A stretch of DNA of 64,000 nucleotides from Spectribacter acetivorans (lineage in GTDB: Bacteria; Pseudomonadota; Gammaproteobacteria; Nevskiales; Salinisphaeraceae), in assembly GCF_031846305.1 (NCBI RefSeq), contig NZ_JAVRHY010000011.1:35227-99226 (forward strand), read 5' to 3'. The position numbers were made by a program, and so were the translations under genes. Numbering within the stretch: the stretch's first letter is position 1; every line of letters starts with the position of its first letter. Positions 54,494 to 64,000 of this stretch are shown here, piece after piece. The notes below the pieces were generated by a model that worked only from the letters and a program-made list of their open reading frames with translations, had not been told where the DNA came from and did no database searches.

Positions 54494-56302
54494 CTACCGA
54501 CCGAACAGCCCGTCGATCACGTCCCGGGCCTTGTCCGATGCCCGATCCAGCAGCCCTTCGCCAGTGTCGCCGGTATCCGCTTCGCCGAGCACCACGCCGC
54601 AGGGGTCGCTCGTGGCGAAGGTCCGGTCGAACGCCCCTTCCGCGATCAGGGACAGCCCGGCCGTGCTGATGGCCGCCCCGACGCGGCCGGCCGCCTTGAG
54701 CTTGGCCACAACGTCACCGGACGTCGGCTGCGGATTTGTGAGGCTGCCGCCGATGGAGAAGCCGCCCGCCAATGTGCCGAGATTGACGCCGATACCGCTG
54801 CGCGCGGTGGGCTTGACCCGTATCGCGATGGCCTCGGTGGCGAGGTCGATCACTGCGTTGCCCAGCACATTGACCTTGTCGGTCTGCATGGCGATGGCCT
54901 TCTCCCCGCGTGCCACACCATCCCGGATCGGCAGTTTCAGCGCGGCGCAGATAAGGTCGGACCTGGCCTCCTCGTCGGCCAGCGGGTTGATCTGCTGCAA
55001 CAGGGAAAACACCACATCCGCGCCGATGATGTTGGCGGCGTTGTTGCCGAGCGTGCCGCGTCCCACCGACAGCTGCAGCTCGCCGTTGAAATTACCGGCC
55101 ACCGCTGCCGGGCTGCCCCCGGCGCCCTGGCCCTGCAGACGGAAATCGCTGGGCGCGTCCTCGATCAGATCAGCGTCCTGCAGCGCGGGCAGTTCGCCCG
55201 GCCGAAAATCATCCAGCTGCACCTCGACCGCCAGCATCGGCGGCGACGCGCCGGCATCCAGACCCAGACCCGCCTCCAGCTTGCCGCCCGCAAGCGTGGC
55301 CCGGATCGGATCCAGGCGAAGCTGGCCGGCTTCCAGTGCCAGGGTGGCATCGAGTTCCTCCAGTACCAGGCCGTTGCTGATCACGCGACCGGCGGTGAGC
55401 TTGATATCGGCGTCCAGCGCCTGCAGCGGTGCCAGTGGTATCGGCGTATCCGGGATCAGGCGGTCATCGCCGGACTTGGCCGCCTCGCCCTGAAACGGCC
55501 GCAGATCGAGTTCGTCCGAGCTCAGCTCGCCGGTCAGGCGCGGCCGTCCCTCATCCCGCACCAATCGACCCGACCCGGTCAGATTCGAGTCGCCCAGTTG
55601 CCAGTCGAACTCGTGGACGCGGTAATCAGCGTCAGCCTCCCCGAACTGCTGCCAGGGATCGAGACTGGCTTCCATCCGGAGATCACGCTCGCGATAACGG
55701 CCTTCCAGCGCCAACGTCATTGGCCGCACCAGCCCCGGCGCCCGAAGCGTCAGCCGTGAAACGCTGGCCTGCTCCGCCTCGGCGCGCTCGTCCGGCTGGT
55801 AGGTGATACGCGCGTCCCGCAGGGTCGCCGACCGGGGAAACCGCAGGGCCCAGCCCGCGCCGCTGTCGGTATCACTCGCCTCGTCGGCCGATCCCTCCAG
55901 CTGCCAGTTGGCACCATGGTCGGAGTGACGTGCGAGACGAATCGCCGCCCCGGCCACGTCGACATGGCGGATATCGATCGTGCGGCTCAGCAGAGGCAGC
56001 AGCGGGATACGGATGTCGACGCGCTCCGCTTCAACCAGCGGGCCGTCGTCAGCCCAGTCGGCATTGGCCAGCGACACCGAGGTCGCGGACAACGCGGGTG
56101 GCCAGCCGCGATTCAGGCGTAACTCGCCCTCGATACGGAACGCGCGCCCGGTGGCGTCGGACACCACGGCTTCCAGCGCTGCCCGGTGCTGCCCCACATC
56201 GTAGAAAAGCCAGATACCGGCCAGGGCCAGGCACAACAATCCCGGCAAGCCGATTCCCGCCACCAACAGCCATTTGCGCACGCGCGTCTCCCCGTCCAGC
56301 AC
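54494..56302 (-). CDS. AsmA family protein
   Basis: A 602-residue inner-membrane-anchored protein. One N-terminal helix (LLVAGIGLPGLLCLALAGIW), then a long beta-rich periplasmic region beginning ALEAVVSDATGRAFRIEGEL, the AsmA N-terminal motif; the C-terminal AsmA_2 part has IKLTAGRVISNGLVLEELDA and IADLATEAI-type strands. AsmA-like proteins are proposed bridges for phospholipid transfer to the outer membrane. It is shorter than TamB or YhdP and close to E. coli AsmA (617). Confidence 0.9.
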   Translation of the reverse strand: MLDGETRVRKWLLVAGIGLPGLLCLALAGIWLFYDVGQHRAALEAVVSDATGRAFRIEGELRLNRGWPPALSATSVSLANADWADDGPLVEAERVDIRIPLLPLLSRTIDIRHVDVAGAAIRLARHSDHGANWQLEGSADEASDTDSGAGWALRFPRSATLRDARITYQPDERAEAEQASVSRLTLRAPGLVRPMTLALEGRYRERDLRMEASLDPWQQFGEADADYRVHEFDWQLGDSNLTGSGRLVRDEGRPRLTGELSSDELDLRPFQGEAAKSGDDRLIPDTPIPLAPLQALDADIKLTAGRVISNGLVLEELDATLALEAGQLRLDPIRATLAGGKLEAGLGLDAGASPPMLAVEVQLDDFRPGELPALQDADLIEDAPSDFRLQGQGAGGSPAAVAGNFNGELQLSVGRGTLGNNAANIIGADVVFSLLQQINPLADEEARSDLICAALKLPIRDGVARGEKAIAMQTDKVNVLGNAVIDLATEAIAIRVKPTARSGIGVNLGTLAGGFSIGGSLTNPQPTSGDVVAKLKAAGRVGAAISTAGLSLIAEGAFDRTFATSDPCGVVLGEADTGDTGEGLLDRASDKARDVIDGLFGR

Positions 56303-56408
56303 CGCGAATCATTGTGGCACGGCTGCCCGCGGGCCCGGCGGCCGCGTAGAATGATGGTCGGAAATCCGCTAACGACACCGCGCCCGACCGGCGGTCGCCA
56401 TCATCCCC

Positions 56409-56984
56409 ATGTCCGTCAACACGATCGAACACAACCGCCGTCAGAATCATCTAGCGGGCCGCGACGAAGTGTGGCTGTTCGGTTACGGCTCGCTGATCTA
56501 CAAGGCGGATTTCGCCTTCCTGGAACACCGGCCGGCCACCATCGAGGGCTGGGCGCGACGCTTCTGGCAGGGCTCGCATGATCACCGCGGCACGCCGGAT
56601 GCACCCGGCCGCGTGGTGACGCTGATCGAATCATCCGGCGAAACCTGTGGCGGTATGGCCTATCGCGTAACGCCCGGGGTGTTCGAGCATCTGGATCACC
56701 GGGAGAAGAACGGCTATCTAAGGCTGGTCACGCCACTGACCTTCGCCGATGGCAGCACTGCCGAAGGACTGGTCTACATCGCGGGGCCGGATAACGATGC
56801 CTGGCTGGGGCCGGCACCGGAAACCGAGATCGCGGCGCACATTGCCCGCTCGCGGGGCCCGAGCGGCGCCAACCGCGACTACCTGTTGTGCCTGGCGGAT
56901 GCCCTGGCGGAACTGGGCTATCGCGACGCCCACGTTGAAGCGGTCGCGCATGCCCTGCGGACGCGGGACAGCGCCGTCACCTAG
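56409..56984 (+). CDS. chaC: ChaC-type gamma-glutamylcyclotransferase
   Basis: A 191-residue enzyme of the ChaC family that splits glutathione to 5-oxoproline and Cys-Gly. The substrate loop VWLFGYGSLIYKADFAF (about 21-37), GWARRFWQGSHDHRGTPDAP GR, and the catalytic Glu in LDHREKNGYLR are all present. Its stop overlaps the convergent thioesterase stop by 4 nt. Divergent from asmA. Confidence 0.92.
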   Translation: MSVNTIEHNRRQNHLAGRDEVWLFGYGSLIYKADFAFLEHRPATIEGWARRFWQGSHDHRGTPDAPGRVVTLIESSGETCGGMAYRVTPGVFEHLDHREKNGYLRLVTPLTFADGSTAEGLVYIAGPDNDAWLGPAPETEIAAHIARSRGPSGANRDYLLCLADALAELGYRDAHVEAVAHALRTRDSAVT

Positions 56985-57355
56985 CCGGCGGCGACGTGAC
57001 TGGTGGTGACCTCGGCGATCACGCGGTCGCCGTCGCCGGTGACGCGGGTGCGGATCACCTGCACCTGCCGGCCCCGCTTGACGAAGGTGGACACCGCCCG
57101 GAAACGGCCCTCGCTCTGATTACCCAGCAGATTGGCATTCAGGCTGATGGCCAGCGGGAAGCCCTTGCCACCCGAGGTGGCCGGATCACCGCCGAAGGCC
57201 AGCACGGTGGCACAGACATCGGCGAACCACAGCGTCGCCCCGGCGTGGACCGTGCCGTAGGGATTGAGAATGCCCGGCTGCACCGGCATTTCACCGCGAA
57301 CCTGCTCGTCGTCCTGTTCGACGATATCGAACCGGATGTTGCCTTCAACCTGCAT
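56981..57355 (-). CDS. PaaI-type hotdog-fold thioesterase
   Basis: A 124-residue hotdog-fold protein. The active-site segment NPYGTVHAGATLWFADVCAT and the strand-helix order match PaaI/YbgC-like acyl-CoA thioesterases; FPLAISLNANLLGNQSEGRF is the central strand. The substrate is unknown. Its ATG overlaps the upstream SDR stop (TGATG), so the two form one operon, divergent from the HxlR regulator. Confidence 0.88.
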   Translation of the reverse strand: MQVEGNIRFDIVEQDDEQVRGEMPVQPGILNPYGTVHAGATLWFADVCATVLAFGGDPATSGGKGFPLAISLNANLLGNQSEGRFRAVSTFVKRGRQVQVIRTRVTGDGDRVIAEVTTSHVAAG

Positions 57356-58095
57356 CAGTAGTCTTCCTTGAACGGCCGCAGGTCCAGTTCCTGGGTCCAG
57401 GCCGACGGATGCTGCCGGTGCAGTTGCCAGTAGGTGTCCGCGATGGCGTCGACATTGAGCAGCCCGTCATCGCCCTTGGCCTCGGCTATGCCCGGCACGA
57501 ATTTTCGCACCCGTTCGCCATCCACGCCGCCATCAATCAGCACATGCGCCACATGAATGCCCTGCGGGCCGTATTCGCGTGCCATGCTCTGACTGACCAT
57601 GCGCAGGCCGGCCTTGGCGGCGGCGAAGTGGGCGAATCCCGGCTTGCCGCGCAGGCTGCCCGAGGCGCCGGTGAAGATCATCGTGCCCCGGCCCAGCGGC
57701 ACCAGCCGGCGGGCGGCTTCGCGGCCGATCAGGAAGCCACCGAAACAGCCAACCCGCCAGTAGTGTTCGAACTGGTCGGCGGTGAGTGCGCGGAAATCGA
57801 TGATGGCGTTGTCGCCGGTGTTCGACACCACCAGATCCGCCGGCGCATGGTCGGCGGTGTCGGCCATGGCGCGATCGAACAGGGCAATGATATCGGCCTC
57901 CACCGTGACATCGGTGGTCACCGCCTCGGCGTGGCCGCCGTCGTCCCGGATCGTCGCCACCACCTGTTCGATCTTGGCCGGCGTGCGTCCGGCCACGAAC
58001 ACGTAGTGGCCCTCGGCGGCGAAACGCCGACACGCGGCGGCGCCGATGCCCTGTTCGGCGCCCACGCCAACCACCACTGCGGCCGGCCGGCTCAT
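57355..58095 (-). CDS. SDR-family protein lacking the catalytic tyrosine
   Basis: A 246-residue short-chain dehydrogenase/reductase. The cofactor loop is VGVGAEQGIGAAACRRF and the NAG-equivalent is VVSNTGDNAI. The catalytic Ser is in TGASGSLRG, but the YxxxK motif reads FAAAK (HFAAAKAGLRMV), so Tyr is Phe. The C-terminus has GIHVAHVLIDGGVDG, a recurring feature of a subgroup of SDRs I remember also lacking the Tyr. Activity is uncertain. It is the first gene of an operon with the thioesterase. Confidence 0.85.
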   Translation of the reverse strand: MSRPAAVVVGVGAEQGIGAAACRRFAAEGHYVFVAGRTPAKIEQVVATIRDDGGHAEAVTTDVTVEADIIALFDRAMADTADHAPADLVVSNTGDNAIIDFRALTADQFEHYWRVGCFGGFLIGREAARRLVPLGRGTMIFTGASGSLRGKPGFAHFAAAKAGLRMVSQSMAREYGPQGIHVAHVLIDGGVDGERVRKFVPGIAEAKGDDGLLNVDAIADTYWQLHRQHPSAWTQELDLRPFKEDY

Positions 58096-58199
58096 GGCGT
58101 CACCCCGTTCATCTGGTCGATTCGGTTCATGGTCTGATCCTCTTGTTGTGCAGCGCCAGACTGGCTGACCTGTATCCGGTTTCGAATCTGTGCCAAGCT

Positions 58200-58216
58200 A
58201 CTTCAAATATTGAAGT
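58200..58216. promoter_or_regulatory. Inverted repeat, probable HxlR operator
   Basis: ACTTCAA-ATA-TTGAAGT, a perfect 7-bp inverted repeat, ends 9 nt before the HxlR-type gene and lies in the 130-nt divergent gap with the SDR-thioesterase operon. HxlR regulators bind such ACTT/AAGT dyads, so it is a good candidate operator for both sides. Confidence 0.65.
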
Positions 58217-58225
58217 GACACAAGC

Positions 58226-58699
58226 ATGGCCATCACCGACATCTGCAAGCAGCACTGCTCCGTGGCGCAGGCAGTCCACGCCGTCGGTGACACCTGGTCG
58301 CTCATGGTGCTGCGGGAACTGTTCCTGGGCAGCCGGCGCTTCGACGACCTGCAGCGTTTCACCGGGGCTTCACCGCATCTGCTCAGCAAGCGGCTGCGGG
58401 CGCTCGGCGCGGAGGGCATTGTCGAACGCCGGCCGTATCAGCAGCATCCCGTGCGGCATGAATACCGGCTTACCGACAAGGGGCTGGATCTGTGGCCGGT
58501 CATCGCGGCCCTGCGCAGCTGGGGTGATCGCTGGGCCGCACAGGCGGCGGAACCGCCGGTCACCGTCCGTCATCGCGGCTGCGGCGCGCAGGTGGAACCG
58601 GTTCCGGTCTGCCCGGACTGCGGGGAACCTATCGGTGCACGGGACCTCGCCCTGGAGCTGTCGCCACAGGCCCGGGCACAACGGCAGGCCATGCGCTAG
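58226..58699 (+). CDS. HxlR-family transcriptional regulator
   Basis: A 157-residue MarR-like winged-helix protein. GDTWSLMVLRELFLGSRRFD, DLQRFTGASPHLLSKRLRAL and YRLTDKGLDLWPVIAALRSW are the HxlR signatures. Two cysteines (ICKQHCSVAQ) lie at the N-terminus where redox- or electrophile-sensing HxlR proteins carry their sensor cysteine. A C-terminal extension with three cysteines (RGCGAQVEPVPVCPDCGEPI) could bind zinc. It probably controls the divergent SDR-thioesterase operon. Confidence 0.9.
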   Translation: MAITDICKQHCSVAQAVHAVGDTWSLMVLRELFLGSRRFDDLQRFTGASPHLLSKRLRALGAEGIVERRPYQQHPVRHEYRLTDKGLDLWPVIAALRSWGDRWAAQAAEPPVTVRHRGCGAQVEPVPVCPDCGEPIGARDLALELSPQARAQRQAMR

Positions 58700-58716
58700 G
58701 CGCCGACGAACGCCGG

Positions 58717-59511
58717 TCAGACCGCAATCGGCGCCTTGATGGCCGGGTGGCTTTCATAGCCAACCACGCGGATATCATCGAACGTGAATGCGAACAGGTC
58801 GGTGACGTCCGGGTTCAGCTCCAGCCGCGGCAGCGGCAACGGCTCGCGGCTGAGCTGCTCGTCCGCCTGCTCGAGATGATTCGAATACAGATGCGCATCG
58901 CCGAGGGTATGCACGAAATCGCCCACCGCGAGGCCGGACACCTGCGCCACCATGTGGGTCAGCAAGGCATACGAGGCGATATTGAACGGCACCCCCAGAA
59001 AGATATCCGCACTGCGCTGATAGAGCTGACAGGACAACCGGCCGTCAGCCACGTAGAACTGGAACAGCGTGTGGCAGGGCGGCAGCGCCATGTGGTCCAC
59101 CTCGGCCGGGTTCCAGGCCGAAACGATGTGGCGGCGGGAATCGGGATTCTCGCGGATGGAGCGCAGCACGTTGGCCAGCTGATCGATGGCGCCGCCGTCC
59201 GGGGCCGGCCAGGACCGCCACTGGTAGCCGTAGACCGGGCCCAGGTCGCCGTTCTCGTCGGCCCATTCGTCCCAGATCGAGACGTTATTGGCCTTGAGAT
59301 AGCCGATGTTGGTATCGCCGGCAATGAACCACAGCAACTCGTGAATGATCGCGCGCAGATGCAGCTTCTTGGTGGTCACCATCGGGAAGCCGTCGTTCAG
59401 ATCAAAGCGCATCTGCCAGCCGAATACCGAGCGGGTGCCGGTGCCGGTGCGGTCGCTCTTGACGGCGCCGTGTTCGCGCACGTGGCGCATCAGCTCGAGG
59501 TACTGGCGCAT
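58717..59511 (-). CDS. thyA: Thymidylate synthase
   Basis: A 264-residue enzyme converting dUMP to dTMP with methylene-tetrahydrofolate. DRTGTGTRSVFGWQMRFDL, the nucleophile Cys in ALPPCHTLFQFYV, QRSADIFLGVPFNIASYALL and VGDFVHTLGDAHLYSNH are conserved; length equals E. coli ThyA. It is coupled to lgt (TGATG), the usual gammaproteobacterial pair. Confidence 0.97.
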   Translation of the reverse strand: MRQYLELMRHVREHGAVKSDRTGTGTRSVFGWQMRFDLNDGFPMVTTKKLHLRAIIHELLWFIAGDTNIGYLKANNVSIWDEWADENGDLGPVYGYQWRSWPAPDGGAIDQLANVLRSIRENPDSRRHIVSAWNPAEVDHMALPPCHTLFQFYVADGRLSCQLYQRSADIFLGVPFNIASYALLTHMVAQVSGLAVGDFVHTLGDAHLYSNHLEQADEQLSREPLPLPRLELNPDVTDLFAFTFDDIRVVGYESHPAIKAPIAV

Positions 59512-60311
59512 CAGTCACGCACTCCCTGCTGGTTCACCCCGCGATGCGCCAGCGCCAGCAACAGCAGGCCGCCGGCAATCATCGGCAGGCACAGCAGCTG
59601 GCCCATGGTCATCCAGCCGAAGGCGATGAAGCCGAGATGGGCGTCCGGCTGGCGGAAGAACTCGGCGGTGAAGCGCAGCGCGCCATAGCCGATGAGGAAG
59701 AACCCGGATACCATCATCCGGCGGCGCGGCCGGCGCGCCACGAACCACAGCAGCGCCAGCAGAACGATGCCTTCCAGCGCCGCCTGGTAGAGCTGCGAAG
59801 GATGGCGTGCGAGGGCGTCCACCTGCGGGTAGATCATGGCCCAGGGCACGTCCGTAGGCCGCCCCACCAGCTCCGCATTGATGAAGTTGGCAATACGGCC
59901 GAAGAACAGGCCGATCGGAATCACCGGGGCCACGAAGTCGGTCACGTCGAAGAACTTGCGCTCGGTCTTGCGGGCAAACCAGGCAGCCGCCGCGAACACC
60001 CCGAGCATGCCACCGTGGAAGGACATGCCGCCCTCCCAGATGAAAAAGATCTGCTTCGGGTCACTCAGCAGTAGCTGCGGCTGGTAGAACAGCATGTAGC
60101 CGACGCGCCCGCCGATCACCACGCCCAGCACCACATAGAAGAGGAAGTCGCCCACCTCCTCGCGGTCCCAGTGGACATGGGCCAACCGGGTGCGCCATAC
60201 GGCCGCACCCCAGCCGATAAGGAACGACAGCAGGTACATCAGGCCGTACCAGTGCACGGCCAGCGGCCCGAGGCTGATGGCGATCGGATCGAATTGAGGG
60301 TGCACGAACAT
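59511..60311 (-). CDS. lgt: Prolipoprotein diacylglyceryl transferase
   Basis: A 266-residue inner-membrane enzyme with seven helices that adds diacylglycerol to the lipobox cysteine. Motifs: VHWYGLMYLLSFLIGW, GGRVGYMLFYQ, EGGMSFHGGMLGVF with the essential HGG, and the signature GRIANFINAELVGRPTD. It would process the TonB-operon lipoprotein among others. It is upstream of thyA in the same transcript. Confidence 0.97.
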   Translation of the reverse strand: MFVHPQFDPIAISLGPLAVHWYGLMYLLSFLIGWGAAVWRTRLAHVHWDREEVGDFLFYVVLGVVIGGRVGYMLFYQPQLLLSDPKQIFFIWEGGMSFHGGMLGVFAAAAWFARKTERKFFDVTDFVAPVIPIGLFFGRIANFINAELVGRPTDVPWAMIYPQVDALARHPSQLYQAALEGIVLLALLWFVARRPRRRMMVSGFFLIGYGALRFTAEFFRQPDAHLGFIAFGWMTMGQLLCLPMIAGGLLLLALAHRGVNQQGVRD

Positions 60312-60368
60312 GGCCGCGGAGTTTAGCAGGCGGATTTGACCGCCGGGCGACTGCCCGCGGTCACTCGC

Positions 60369-61367
60369 TCATTCACCGATGCGCGCCACCCCGATGGTGT
60401 TGGCGTCGGTGCCGAACCAGATGGCGTCGCGCTCGGCGTCATACACCATGTGGCGCACCGCTCCGCCGCCGCCCGGAATCGGCTCGTTGGCCACGTAATC
60501 CGAGACTGCCGGGTCGAACGCCACCAGACGATTCGGATTGACCCCGGTTTCCACGAACCACAGCCGGCCCTCGCCGTCCATGGTCATGCCGTAGGGCAGC
60601 GCCTTGCGGCCACTGGGCGCGGCCCATTCCGTAAACTCGCCGGAGGGCGGGTCGAGCCGGCCCAGATAGCCGCCCAGGTAGTCCACGTACCAGATGGCGC
60701 CGTCGTCGGCGATCGCCAGCCGGCGCGGCCGGGCATCGTCGCGCTGGATCTCGTACTCGCGCACCTTCAGGGCGCCGGGCTCCAGCCGCGCCAGCTTGCG
60801 GGTGCCGAACTGCGTGAACCACAGCATGCCGCTGGGTGCGATGCGCAGCCCGTACGGCCGCGCCCGCTCGGTGGGCAGCTTGATCACGTCGAATTCGCTG
60901 CGGTCCGGATTCAGCCGCCCGATGGCGTTGTAGCCCTGCATGGTGAACCACAGGTCGTCATCGGGCCCGAACTGTTGAGTGTGCGGATCCCCATTGCCGC
61001 CGGGCAGCCGGAACGTCTCCTGATCACCGCTTGCCGGATCGACCCGGATGATGCGGGCGTTGCGGTTGCCCGCCACGTAGAGCTTGCCGTCGGGCCCGGT
61101 AATGACGTTGTGCGGCCCGGTGCCACGGGCCAGATCAAAGCGCTGGAACTCGCCCGATTCGGGATCCAGCCGGGCGATGTAATCCCCGGTCTGTCCGACG
61201 AACCAGATGCGGCCATCCGTCGCCACCGTCGGGTCGCGCGGCCGGGTATCCTCCCAGGGCACGGTCCATTCCTTGATCGACACGGCGATTTTCGCCTGGG
61301 CCTCGGCCAGTGCCAGCGGCGCGTTGGCCACCAGACCCAGCGCGATCAGCAATCGAATCACGGGCAT
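60369..61367 (-). CDS. Secreted virginiamycin B lyase-like beta-propeller
   Basis: A 332-residue protein with signal peptide (MPVIRLLIALGLVANAPLALA) and repeated propeller blades (DGRIWFVGQTGDYIARLDPE, DGKLYVAGNRNARIIRVDPA, SGMLWFTQFGTRKLARLEPG, DGAIWYVDYLGGYLGRLDPP). This is the Vgb/SMP-30-like six- or seven-blade family. Catalytic Vgb has conserved His residues; PHNVI and RHMVY place His at comparable sites, but resistance activity should not be assumed. The ATG follows GGAG by 6 nt. Divergent from the next gene. Confidence 0.83.
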   Translation of the reverse strand: MPVIRLLIALGLVANAPLALAEAQAKIAVSIKEWTVPWEDTRPRDPTVATDGRIWFVGQTGDYIARLDPESGEFQRFDLARGTGPHNVITGPDGKLYVAGNRNARIIRVDPASGDQETFRLPGGNGDPHTQQFGPDDDLWFTMQGYNAIGRLNPDRSEFDVIKLPTERARPYGLRIAPSGMLWFTQFGTRKLARLEPGALKVREYEIQRDDARPRRLAIADDGAIWYVDYLGGYLGRLDPPSGEFTEWAAPSGRKALPYGMTMDGEGRLWFVETGVNPNRLVAFDPAVSDYVANEPIPGGGGAVRHMVYDAERDAIWFGTDANTIGVARIGE

Positions 61368-61488
61368 GCCGCACTCCATGAAAATGCATCCTGTCGCCAT
61401 CATGGACCACGGCCCGGCGCGGGGGTTCGGTTTCCGGCGGCGATGATGCCACCCTGTCCTTTCCGTTCCGGCATTCACGGGCGCCACC

Positions 61489-63516
<2,028 letters not shown>

Positions 63517-63597
63517 TCCGCAACGCCCTCACCGCGTGCCAGCTCGGTGCTGAAGCCCATTGCGGGCAAAGGGCCGCTACCTGCTAGCTTAAGAATT

Positions 63598-63648
63598 TCG
63601 CCCTGAAGGGCGAGTCTCTTTATCTTTGCGTCGTCAAAGAAAAGAGAC
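63598..63648 (+). terminator. Tandem hairpins after the YyaL-like gene
   Basis: TCGCCC-TGAA-GGGCGA (63598-63613) is followed by GTCTCTTTA, a weak terminator pattern 81 nt past the stop. It runs directly into a second hairpin whose arms are 63614-63628 and 63635-63648 (14 bp, one bulged A). The second may belong to the repeat family rather than act as terminator. Confidence 0.45.
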
Positions 63649-63674
63649 GAAAACAAAGGCGACTCGGGCGGCAA

Positions 63675-63905
63675 GCGCTAACGGGAGGGAAGAAGCGACC
63701 ACACTAGGATATGGCACCTCTTTCTCGCCGTCGGTACGAGCCGAGCACTGCAGGGCGGCGAGGTTCCCGGCCCGAAGGGGCGCGCCCAGGACGGGCGCGC
63801 GGTTTTCGTCGGTACATGGAAGTACCGTCGAAAGACCCCCTCGTCGACCGAAGCGCACAGGGCATCCTGCCTCGAACCCCGTTCGAGGCAGGACTCGCCC
63901 GCCGG
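63675..63905 (+). repeat. 231-bp dispersed structured repeat, copy B
   Basis: Same length and orientation as 45371-45601. Stems at 63780-63787/63793-63800, 63805-63832 and 63865-63877/63881-63893 are kept. In the first two, base changes relative to copy A occur in both arms and keep pairing (A-T to C-G; C-G to T-A). The first stem of copy A (AGCAGCC/GGCTGCT) is not preserved here. Confidence 0.9.
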
Positions 63906-63951
63906 GGTACGGTTCAACAACAAGGGTGACAGGATAATTCAGATACATCGG

Positions 63952-64000
63952 TTACAGGCTGACGCTCCAATAGGGTGTGGTCAGGCCGTTGCCCTGGGGT
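63952..64000 (-). CDS. Possible 3' end of a gene entering from the right
   Basis: On the minus strand the last 15 codons before a TAA at 63952 read PQGNGLTTPYWSVSL. The alternating aromatic/hydrophobic end resembles the final strand of an outer-membrane barrel, but it is too short to identify and could be chance. Confidence 0.25.
   Translation of the reverse strand, partial: PQGNGLTTPYWSVSL

Larger units (their letters stand above)
63517..64000. other. Repeat-bearing terminal region with no complete gene
   Basis: After the YyaL-like stop come about 80 nt of plain sequence, a short GC hairpin (63598-63613), an A/T-rich hairpin (63614-63648), copy B of the 231-bp repeat (63675-63905) and 95 nt to the edge. 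The only gene-like signal is a possible gene end on the minus strand from 63952. Open frames across copy B match those across copy A and are repeat artefacts. Confidence 0.8.

Noticed and set aside
60369..61367. Streptogramin-resistance gene
   Set aside because: The fold resembles virginiamycin B lyase, but many secreted propellers do. No resistance context is present and the catalytic residues cannot be fixed by eye.
63634..63948. 104-codon minus-strand frame over copy B of the repeat
   Set aside because: Parallel to the copy A frame. The paired changes keep stems rather than codons, which favours a nucleic-acid structure.

Overview
The window is a GC-rich (roughly two-thirds G+C by eye), densely packed bacterial chromosome segment from a gammaproteobacterium. 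The evidence is gene content and order: iscR-iscS next to trmJ and divergent from suhB, yajC-secD-secF-tgt, hrpA, gluQ, zapE, betA, glcDEF, an FdxA-type 7Fe ferredoxin and a Vibrio-type TtpC/ExbB/ExbD/TonB cluster with DUF3450. The 180-kDa NAD-glutamate dehydrogenase, a bacterial acyl-CoA-binding protein and long intergenic repeats are compatible with a free-living, possibly marine lineage near Chromatiales, Salinisphaerales or Xanthomonadales. I cannot name a genus. No phage, insertion sequence, CRISPR array or rRNA operon was seen.

Layout. 1-2.4 kb: Fe-S cluster genes (iscS start, iscR), trmJ, and divergent suhB. 2.4-6.8 kb: secF, secD, yajC, tgt on the minus strand. 6.9-8.8 kb: dacB (PBP4 type), then tRNA-Leu(CAA) followed by two extra copies of its 3' end in hairpin-rich DNA. 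8.9-14.7 kb: two small unknown proteins, ppc, a Nudix hydrolase and a membrane methyltransferase-like protein. 14.7-24.9 kb: an eight-gene minus-strand operon for energised outer-membrane uptake: DUF3450 protein, TtpC, ExbB, ExbD, TonB, a periplasmic TPR protein, a TonB-dependent receptor and a surface-type lipoprotein, closed by a terminator. 25.2-29.9 kb: fdxA, a DsbC-like protein, xerD, zapE, and a fusion of a FimV-like helical domain to a degenerate TrpB fold. 29.9-38 kb: glpD, giant NAD-GDH, a maleylacetoacetate-isomerase-type GST and a ROK sugar kinase.

38-45.3 kb: a minus run folA, acyl-CoA-binding protein, YihX-like HAD phosphatase, sirtuin; then glcD-glcE, a ParE-type toxin-antitoxin pair, glcF and a DUF6231 gene on the plus strand. 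45.3-45.9 kb is non-coding and carries copy A of a 231-bp structured repeat plus REP-like palindromes. 45.9-52.3 kb is one minus-strand run (vapB-vapC-hrpA-monooxygenase-gluQ-DUF488-small protein) with stop/start overlaps. 52.4-61.4 kb: betA, an MmlI-like protein, AsmA, ChaC, thioesterase plus SDR divergent from an HxlR regulator, thyA-lgt, and a secreted Vgb-like propeller. 61.5-63.5 kb: a YyaL-type thioredoxin-domain protein. The last 0.5 kb holds copy B of the 231-bp repeat and perhaps the end of another gene.

Most of the window is housekeeping. The least explained parts are the 231-bp repeat, whose two copies differ by compensatory changes in predicted stems; the triplicated tRNA-Leu 3' end; the TonB/TtpC operon with its beta-helix lipoprotein; and the FimV/TrpB-like fusion.
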